A stretch of 6,346 nt of DNA from an uncultured Clostridia bacterium (lineage in GTDB: Bacteria > Bacillota_A > Clostridia > Christensenellales > UBA3700). The stretch spans positions 1 through 6,346 of the forward strand of contig CAMNMY010000052.1 of the NCBI GenBank assembly GCA_946545105.1, in the 5' to 3' direction. Positions within the stretch are counted from its first letter, which is position 1, and each line of letters begins with the position of its first letter. The notes below the pieces were generated by a model. That model ran no database searches, was not told the DNA's origin, and was given only the letters and a program-made list of their open reading frames with translations. Below, one piece after another: positions 1 to 4,427 of this stretch. The translations under genes were made by a program, and so were the position numbers.

Positions 1-456
1 TTCTTGCTTTTTACCATTTTGAATTTGCTTATATTCAAGATCCAAAATGCCCCAGAACTCCCCGTCTGTTACCAATAATTCCTTCTTATGTTTTTCCCAA
101 ACTGACTTTGAGATATATGTTTGTTTTTTAGTAATTCCAAAATCTGGAAGCGCAAAAGTAATTTCGTCGCTCTTTATATCAATATCTATTTGAATCTTAG
201 CAAGGAATCTTACTTTTTCACCGCACAACAATTTATCCAATATGTTATTCCATTCATTTTTTCTTGGCATAACATCCTTGATCTTCTCAAGAACGAAGTT
301 AACATTAACGTTTCCATCTTTATCTGCATACTTCTTTATAAACCAATCACGTATAAAAGAAGGTAAATTCAAAGATGAGAAGACACCTTGTAAAGATGAC
401 TTCTTAACTACCATTCCTGGAAAAGCTTGTTGTAACTTATCATTTAGCTCGCTCAT
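1..456 (-). CDS. BrxL/Lon-related protein, N-terminal part (gene runs off the window)
   Basis: Open frame of 152 codons from ATG at 456 to the window edge with no stop, so the C-terminal part is missing. The protein begins MSELNDKLQQAFPG. By eye the visible part matches the N-terminal domain of BrxL, the Lon-related AAA+ protein of BREX phage-defence systems: an early F-x-G-x-V-V-x-K segment (residues 12-18), a helical stretch with KKYADKD, then K-I-Q-I-D-I-D-I and an L-P-D-F-G-I strand region, ending in W-G-I-L-D-L-E-Y. The AAA+ and Lon-type protease-like regions that would confirm this lie outside the window. It starts 7 bases after the stop of the Vps4-like gene, with AGGAG at 465-461, so it belongs to the same operon. 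No other BREX gene is visible, so this may be a BrxL-family protein serving the ESCRT-like system rather than a BREX component. The CDS is certain; the family assignment is moderate. Confidence 0.65.
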   Translation of the reverse strand, partial: MSELNDKLQQAFPGMVVKKSSLQGVFSSLNLPSFIRDWFIKKYADKDGNVNVNFVLEKIKDVMPRKNEWNNILDKLLCGEKVRFLAKIQIDIDIKSDEITFALPDFGITKKQTYISKSVWEKHKKELLVTDGEFWGILDLEYKQIQNGKKQE

Positions 457-460
457 AACA

Positions 461-465
461 CTCCT
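461..465 (-). promoter_or_regulatory. Ribosome binding site of the BrxL-like gene
   Basis: AGGAG on the minus strand, four bases before ATG 456-454. It overlaps the TAG stop (466-464) of the preceding ATPase gene, which suggests the two are translated in a coupled way. Confidence 0.7.
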
Positions 466-1915
466 ATAGGCCTAGATCGTCTTCCTCTAAACCTCTAATG
501 AATTTTATTTTCTCCCTAATGATTTCTTTATTACTTGATATGACAACATCATATATACCTGGTTTATCAATATTTAGTGGTTCACTTTGCCATGATGCTA
601 ACTTCTTTGAGCATAGATAGTTTGAACCATCAACATTTATATATAATTTGTCGTAATCTTTATTTATAGTAAATTCAATAACTGGCTTTGTATTTGGAAT
701 CAAAGAAATCTCTTTTGATGCGAAATTAACAGTTATATCTTCATCAAGCATTTCCTTTTCAGCCTTAGTTTGACCTGTTATACCAGCATATGCTTCGAAT
801 TGTGCTATTTCCATTCTACTAACAGTTGGTTTAACTTTCTTTAGTGCATCTTTGATGTATTTCATAGAAACTGGCTCTTCAACATCAGTCTTTATATAGA
901 TGTTTAGAGGCTCTTCTTTTGCTCTATCGCATACTTCCGTAATATCTGCACCAGAATATCCTTCTGTTAATTTAACTAATTCATCAAATTTAACATCCTC
1001 TCCAAGTGGAATAGATTCAAGGTTCTTTCTTAATAAGAATTCTCTTGCCTTTCCATCTGGAAGTGGAACATAAATCTTTTCTGAGAATCTTCCAGATCTC
1101 ATAGCTGCTGAATCAACATCCCATGGTCTATTTGTAGCACCTAAAATCAATAGATTATCTGTTTTAGATGCGAAACCATCGATTTGTTGAAGGAATTCAT
1201 TTACACGCTTATCGTTATGAGTATCTTTACCTCTCATACCAAACAAACTGTCCATTTCATCGATAAAGATGATTGATAATTCGTTATTCCTTGCAGCTTC
1301 GAATAATGATGAAATATTCTTTTCAGATTCACCAACATATTTGCTCATGATATCTGAACCTTTAATTGCATAGAATGTTGCGCCAACTTCCCCCGCTATA
1401 GCTTTAGCAATAAATGTCTTACCAGTTCCTGGAGGTCCAAACAATAGAACGCCACCACCTACTTTCTTTCCATACTTTGCGTATTTTTCTGGATATTTTA
1501 GTGGATTAATCATTCTTGTCATAATGGTTTTCTTTACGTCTTCCAATCCTGCTACATCTTTAAAAGATATATTTGGGATTTCAGCACCAAACCATTCTTT
1601 CTTATCTTCATCCTCTTGAACTTGATCTTGATTTGTTCCACGTGGCCCAGTTGGATTTGCTGGCTTTTGAGGAACTACTCTTCTTGTTGGTTGAGCATAA
1701 TCTGACATTTGATCTGCTCTAGCTACTAAATCGCTAGCTCTTTTAATTTGAACTTTTCTCAATTCTGGAGATGAAGTTTTTGCTATTTTAAGCATTGTTT
1801 CTGCAGCCAACATATAATTTCTCTTGGCAAGTTGATAATTGCCCTTAGCGTCAGCTGTTTCTGCTTTCTTCAATAAAATATCGTATTTATCTCTTAAAAT
1901 TGAAATATCTTCCAT
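464..1915 (-). CDS. Vps4-like AAA+ ATPase with N-terminal MIT domain
   Basis: 483-residue cytosolic ATPase predicted to remodel or disassemble ESCRT-III-like polymers. Residues about 3-72 form a three-helix MIT-like domain (KAETADAKGNYQLAKRNY). A Pro-rich, then acidic linker (about 75-106) follows, then the AAA+ module: Walker A GPPGTGKT (160-167), pore loop KYVGES (192-197), Walker B IIFIDE (215-220), sensor-1 GATNRPW (259-265), arginine-finger region RSGRF (273-277) and GYSGAD (319-324). Residues about 350-378 (ALKKVKPTV) resemble the Vps4 C-terminal helix. The Vta1-binding beta domain that eukaryotic Vps4 carries inside its small subdomain is absent. A beta-rich extension (about 391-483) that I do not recognise follows instead. 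The gene lies 9 bases downstream of the CHMP2-like gene, with AAAGGA (1925-1920) before its ATG. The MIT domain separates it from FtsH, ClpX and other bacterial AAA+ proteins; katanin- or spastin-type relatives are the main alternative. Confidence 0.9.
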   Translation of the reverse strand: MEDISILRDKYDILLKKAETADAKGNYQLAKRNYMLAAETMLKIAKTSSPELRKVQIKRASDLVARADQMSDYAQPTRRVVPQKPANPTGPRGTNQDQVQEDEDKKEWFGAEIPNISFKDVAGLEDVKKTIMTRMINPLKYPEKYAKYGKKVGGGVLLFGPPGTGKTFIAKAIAGEVGATFYAIKGSDIMSKYVGESEKNISSLFEAARNNELSIIFIDEMDSLFGMRGKDTHNDKRVNEFLQQIDGFASKTDNLLILGATNRPWDVDSAAMRSGRFSEKIYVPLPDGKAREFLLRKNLESIPLGEDVKFDELVKLTEGYSGADITEVCDRAKEEPLNIYIKTDVEEPVSMKYIKDALKKVKPTVSRMEIAQFEAYAGITGQTKAEKEMLDEDITVNFASKEISLIPNTKPVIEFTINKDYDKLYINVDGSNYLCSKKLASWQSEPLNIDKPGIYDVVISSNKEIIREKIKFIRGLEEDDLGL

Positions 1916-1919
1916 AATG

Positions 1920-1925
1920 TCCTTT
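1920..1925 (-). promoter_or_regulatory. Ribosome binding site of the Vps4-like gene
   Basis: AAAGGA on the minus strand, four bases before ATG 1915-1913. It touches the TAA stop (1927-1925) of the gene upstream. Confidence 0.6.
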
Positions 1926-2512
1926 TATGATGTTTCTTGTAATTTCTTATGAATCTTTTCTAATTCTGAATCGATTGTTGATTCGTTAATCTCATCTTGA
2001 GTAGCAAGTTCTGTAATTAAAGAATCGATTTCTGCATCTGAAATTGAGCTTGCATCACCAGTTTGTGCAGCGAAATCAGATTGAGAAGATTCAAGATACA
2101 TATCCATTTGCTCTGCTCTTTGTTGAGATAGAGCCATAGCCTTTTCAAATTGAGCTTGAACTTTAGCAAAGTCCTTATTGTCTGTAAGCTTAATCATATC
2201 CTTACTTACATCTCCAAGTGACTTTAAGAATTCAGCATTCATAACTTCCATATCTTTCATTTGAGCAGCAATTTCAAAGTTTAATAACATCTTTTGTGCT
2301 CTCTTTTGTTGATTAGAAGTTAATAGGTATCCTGTAATTGCTAATCTTACTTCATCAGCAAGGCCAAGTTTCTTTGCACGCTTAGCTGCATCTAAATATA
2401 CTTTCTTTTGTTCTTCGAATTTTTGGATTTGCTTGTTAAACTTAGTAATTGTTTGTTTAACCTTCATTTTTGCTTCGATTTGTTTTTCTTCCTTGCTCTT
2501 AAATAGTCCCAT
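1925..2512 (-). CDS. ESCRT-III-like protein, Vps2/CHMP2-like, with C-terminal MIM1-like helices
   Basis: About 195 residues, almost wholly helical, with no Pro, Cys or Trp. Features below are numbered from the upstream Met. It has the ESCRT-III layout: an MGLFKSK amphipathic start, a basic alpha1-alpha2 hairpin (about 8-90, with KKVYLDAAKRAKKLG at the turn), a second helical region (about 90-145) containing an FEKAMALSQQRAEQMDMYL segment reminiscent of CHMP2, and an acidic C-terminal part. Residues 160-171 (D-x-x-I-x-x-L-I-x-x-L) and the extreme C-terminus 182-193 (D-x-x-L-x-x-I-H-x-x-L-Q) resemble the MIM1 helix by which CHMP1-3 proteins bind the Vps4 MIT domain. The adjacent downstream gene encodes an MIT-AAA+ ATPase. 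Two ATGs lie in tandem (2515 and 2512). The second gives the MGLF start shared with its siblings and better spacing from the SD, but 2515 is possible. The start lies inside the end of the preceding gene. Likely polymer-forming and Vps4-recruiting by family knowledge; PspA-like is the alternative. Confidence 0.82.
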   Translation of the reverse strand: MGLFKSKEEKQIEAKMKVKQTITKFNKQIQKFEEQKKVYLDAAKRAKKLGLADEVRLAITGYLLTSNQQKRAQKMLLNFEIAAQMKDMEVMNAEFLKSLGDVSKDMIKLTDNKDFAKVQAQFEKAMALSQQRAEQMDMYLESSQSDFAAQTGDASSISDAEIDSLITELATQDEINESTIDSELEKIHKKLQETS

Positions 2513-3125
2513 CATCTGTCTCCTTAAAGTTATTTTCTAATAGCGCTGCTTCGCCTTGTTCGTCAATGTTTTGCATTTCTTCTAATTCTTCTGCAGCATC
2601 ATTTTCTTCGAATACAGCAAGTAATTGATCATCTGTCTTGCCTGCTCCGTAAATAGTTTCGTTATCTTCATACATAGAAGCAACTTCGTTAAATGTTTCA
2701 TCAGCATTTGTAAGAACATCTTCTTCCTTGATTCTAACCTTTAGAGCTTTGTTTAGATATCTAGCTAAGCCCTTTTGATCAGACAACAACTTATTTAATT
2801 GAATCTTAGAAGATGTTGTAAAGAACTCTTTGTCTTCCATAGCATCTTTTAACTTGTTCATCATGTTGATGTTATAAGTTAAATACATACCACGTTTAGC
2901 ATCTCTAGTCTTTTGCTCTTTTAAATAGTTGATTTGTTTAGCATACATAAGTCTAATTTCTTGAGACTTCTCTTTCTTACCTTTAGCTAACAATTCTTGG
3001 ATGTGTGCTTCTTTATCAACAATACCATCTTCAATTTCTTGTTGTTGTTTTTCTAGTTTGATGATAGATTCAACCACATCATCTCTTTTTAGTTTTTTAA
3101 ATCTAAAAAATGATAATAATCCCAC
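2499..3125 (-). CDS. ESCRT-III-like protein, Snf7/CHMP4-like
   Basis: 208 residues, predicted all-helical, lacking Pro, Cys and Trp. It starts at GTG 3125-3123, supported by a perfect AGGAGG five bases upstream. The N-terminus (MGLLSFFRFKKLKR) is a hydrophobic/basic patch like the membrane-inserting start of Snf7. Residues about 14-100 form a long basic coiled-coil hairpin, and about 104-133 another helix. From residue 134 the chain turns strongly acidic, with D-D-Q-L-L-A-V-F-E-E and E-E-L-E-E segments (165-183) reminiscent of CHMP4 alpha5. This basic-to-acidic polarity is an ESCRT-III signature. By family knowledge such proteins form membrane-bound filaments. It has no MIM2-type proline motif and only a weak MIM1-like helix, so ATPase recruitment probably falls to the neighbouring CHMP2-like subunit. 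Its last 14-17 bases overlap that gene. Sequence divergence is high; the call rests on layout, charge and context. Confidence 0.75.
   Translation of the reverse strand: MGLLSFFRFKKLKRDDVVESIIKLEKQQQEIEDGIVDKEAHIQELLAKGKKEKSQEIRLMYAKQINYLKEQKTRDAKRGMYLTYNINMMNKLKDAMEDKEFFTTSSKIQLNKLLSDQKGLARYLNKALKVRIKEEDVLTNADETFNEVASMYEDNETIYGAGKTDDQLLAVFEENDAAEELEEMQNIDEQGEAALLENNFKETDDGTI
2520..2525 (-). promoter_or_regulatory. Ribosome binding site of the CHMP2-like gene (bears on start choice)
   Basis: AAGGAG on the minus strand, inside the 3' end of the Snf7-like gene. It is 4 bases from ATG 2515 and 7 bases from ATG 2512. The longer spacing favours 2512, though tight spacing also occurs before the two downstream genes. 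Confidence 0.75.
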
Positions 3126-3130
3126 TGTAT

Positions 3131-3136
3131 CCTCCT
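3131..3136 (-). promoter_or_regulatory. Ribosome binding site supporting the GTG start of the Snf7-like gene
   Basis: Perfect AGGAGG on the minus strand, five bases before GTG 3125-3123 and just past the TAG stop (3140-3138) of the gene upstream. It is the strongest site in the operon and decides the non-ATG start. Confidence 0.85.
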
Positions 3137-3137
3137 A

Positions 3138-3485
3138 CTACTCCAACGCTTGTCGTTGTTGTATTAATTCCAATAAATTATTAATTTTGTTTGAAATTGT
3201 AAGTTCACTTCTAATTCTTCTTGCATATAATAGCTTTAAATCATCAAGCACCTTTGCAATTTCGTTATCTATATTGTTAATTTCATCCGTAACCTTTGGA
3301 TTTGCATATTTAACATCAATATATGCTTTTTGTAATCTCTCTTTTTCTGTGCCTTTAGCATTAAACAATAGAACCTTTATTTTGTTTGCATTAAAATCTA
3401 ATAATTGTTTTTTGTAAACAACTAATTCCATGTGAGAACTACTCAAATCGATAATGTTTTGATATTTTTTACTAAATATTCCCAT
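3138..3485 (-). CDS. 115-residue helical protein, possible minimal ESCRT-III-like hairpin
   Basis: Not confidently recognised as a family. It encodes a 115-residue, mostly helical and slightly basic protein. Its start, MGIFSKKYQN, mirrors the MGLF/MGLL starts of the two larger ESCRT-III-like proteins downstream. Helical segments span about 15-58 and 64-113, with a break near residues 60-64 (Y-A-N-P-K), which would suit a single alpha1-alpha2 hairpin. It lacks the acidic C-terminal half and any MIM-like helix. ATG 3485-3483 lies inside the preceding SPFH gene (14-base overlap). The local SD is weak (GGGG about ten bases upstream), so translation is probably coupled to that gene. It may be a minimal ESCRT-III-like subunit, a capping factor or an adaptor for the SPFH protein; all are inference. 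No signal peptide or membrane segment is visible. Confidence 0.6.
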   Translation of the reverse strand: MGIFSKKYQNIIDLSSSHMELVVYKKQLLDFNANKIKVLLFNAKGTEKERLQKAYIDVKYANPKVTDEINNIDNEIAKVLDDLKLLYARRIRSELTISNKINNLLELIQQRQALE

Positions 3486-4242
3486 CTAATCTTGCCCCAC
3501 AGTTATTACAGAATTTTGAACCCGTTGATAGAATGAATCCACATCTTGGACAAACATTCTTCTTTGTGATCTTATCGCTTAGTTTTCCTTCTTTGATATC
3601 AACCTTAATGCTATTTACTACAACATTAGAAACTTCTAATCCGTAATTTAAAGATAATTCTTTATCTAAATCCTTTTGAATAAATCTAGCAATTGCTAAT
3701 CTTTCTTCGTTAACTTTTGTCAATTCTACACTTTCAAATTCAACATAGTTTATGATAGTAGGTTCGATTCTAGACAATATAACATCTTTCAATCTCTCTT
3801 TTAAATCGTCGATTGTGAATTTTTTATTTGAACCAACAAGTTCTATATAGAATTGTCTTGGATTTCTAATTCTAATTTCAATTTCGCCATTTGCTCCCAT
3901 TTTTGCTGGAACTTGGTTAATTGGATCTTGAATATCAAATAAAACTGGAGTTCCCCAAAGCATTCTCACCTTAGCAGTTTTTGATATATAGAATAATTCA
4001 AGTCTAAATGTGCCTAATTTGTCTGGCTTTGAAAATAAAGATTTTTTATCTTGTACAACATAAGAACCTGGCTTTAATGTTTCTAAAGCTACTCCATTTT
4101 GAAGTAATATAGCTACATGAGTTTCATCAACAATAACCTTTGTATCTTCTGGGATTGAAGACACTCCTTTTCTAATGAATAGTTCATCATTAGATGCTTC
4201 ATGCTCTGTTAATTCGATAATTAAACTCTTTTTATCCGCCAT
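3472..4242 (-). CDS. SPFH/Band-7 domain protein with C-terminal zinc ribbon (YdjI-like)
   Basis: 256 residues. The main part (about 15-225) matches the SPFH-type proteins often annotated as 'virion core protein' or YdjI. Landmarks are a V-I-V-x-E-T-H-V-A-I-L-L-Q-N-G strand pair (36-50), L-K-P-G-S-Y (56-61), the W-G-T-P-V segment (96-100), R-N-P-R-Q-F (126-131), and a helical region ending in V-x-V-N-S-I-K-V (207-214). A short zinc ribbon closes the protein: C231-x2-C234 and C245-x2-C248 (CPRCG and CNNCG). No transmembrane segment is visible, so membrane association would be peripheral. In Bacillus, YdjI shares an operon with the ESCRT-III-superfamily protein PspA and helps it reach the membrane; by analogy this protein would recruit the ESCRT-III-like subunits encoded downstream. 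It is the first gene after the promoter. There is no good SD before the ATG and no nearby alternative Met (the next is residue 94). Confidence 0.9.
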   Translation of the reverse strand: MADKKSLIIELTEHEASNDELFIRKGVSSIPEDTKVIVDETHVAILLQNGVALETLKPGSYVVQDKKSLFSKPDKLGTFRLELFYISKTAKVRMLWGTPVLFDIQDPINQVPAKMGANGEIEIRIRNPRQFYIELVGSNKKFTIDDLKERLKDVILSRIEPTIINYVEFESVELTKVNEERLAIARFIQKDLDKELSLNYGLEVSNVVVNSIKVDIKEGKLSDKITKKNVCPRCGFILSTGSKFCNNCGARLDGNI

Positions 4243-4248
4243 AATTCT

Positions 4249-4274
4249 ACTATATATAGTGGTATTTAAAATAC
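4249..4274 (-). repeat. Two small palindromes in the operon leader
   Basis: ACTATATATAGT at 4249-4260 is a perfect 12-base palindrome, ending 6 bases before the SPFH start codon. GTATTTAAAATAC at 4262-4274 has 6-base arms around one central base. Both fall between the predicted transcription start (near 4283) and the start codon, where a repressor site or leader hairpin would act. They are AT-rich and short, so chance is a real possibility. Confidence 0.4.
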
Positions 4275-4289
4275 GCGCCTACTAAATAA

Positions 4290-4318
4290 ATTATATTTAT
4301 ATATAATAATATAGTCAA
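4290..4318 (-). promoter_or_regulatory. Sigma-A-type promoter of the ESCRT-like operon
   Basis: On the minus strand, -35 TTGACT (4318-4313) and -10 TATAAT (4295-4290) are separated by exactly 17 bases. That is a near-consensus housekeeping promoter in an AT-rich setting. Transcription would start near 4283, giving a leader of about 40 bases. It lies just past the ftsZ terminator, so the SPFH-to-BrxL-like genes form their own unit rather than a tail of the ftsAZ operon. Confidence 0.85.
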
Positions 4319-4352
4319 TATCTTAATTTTTCCATAAAGTCATTTTTAGGCC

Positions 4353-4390
4353 AAAAAATAAAAAAAAGAGAGCGCAAAAATGCAATCTCC
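4353..4390 (-). terminator. Rho-independent terminator after ftsZ
   Basis: In transcript order, a 9-base stem with one mismatch (GAGATTGCA pairing with TGCGCTCTC, 4389-4368) closes a TTTT loop. It is followed by eight T, an A and six more T (4367-4353). It begins about 40 bases after the ftsZ stop and ends about 35 bases before the next promoter. Confidence 0.9.
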
Positions 4391-4427
4391 CTTTCTTTTT
4401 TGGGTATATATGTTGTTGAAAACTTTA

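Noticed and set aside
1..456. A full BREX defence island
   Set aside because: Only a BrxL-like N-terminus is visible; no BrxA, BrxB, BrxC, PglX or PglZ sequence occurs in the window.
121..469. Two short plus-strand open frames (121-366 and 242-469)
   Set aside because: They are antisense to the BrxL-like gene, lack SD sequences, and give compositions that look like no known protein.
1925..3125. Annotation of the helical proteins as PspA/Vipp1 phage-shock proteins
   Set aside because: The superfamily is shared, but the layout, the acidic MIM-like tail and the Vps4-type partner fit CHMP/Snf7 proteins better; no PspF, PspB or PspC is present.
3001..3417. Plus-strand 138-codon frame rich in Ser, Leu, Ile and Cys
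   Set aside because: It is antisense to the Snf7-like and 115-residue genes; the Ser/Leu-rich composition is the usual shadow of Lys/Glu-rich helical proteins.
3472..4242. Phage origin suggested by the 'virion core protein' label often given to SPFH-zinc ribbon proteins
   Set aside because: No phage structural, integrase or lysis gene is nearby; the label is a legacy annotation of YdjI-like proteins.
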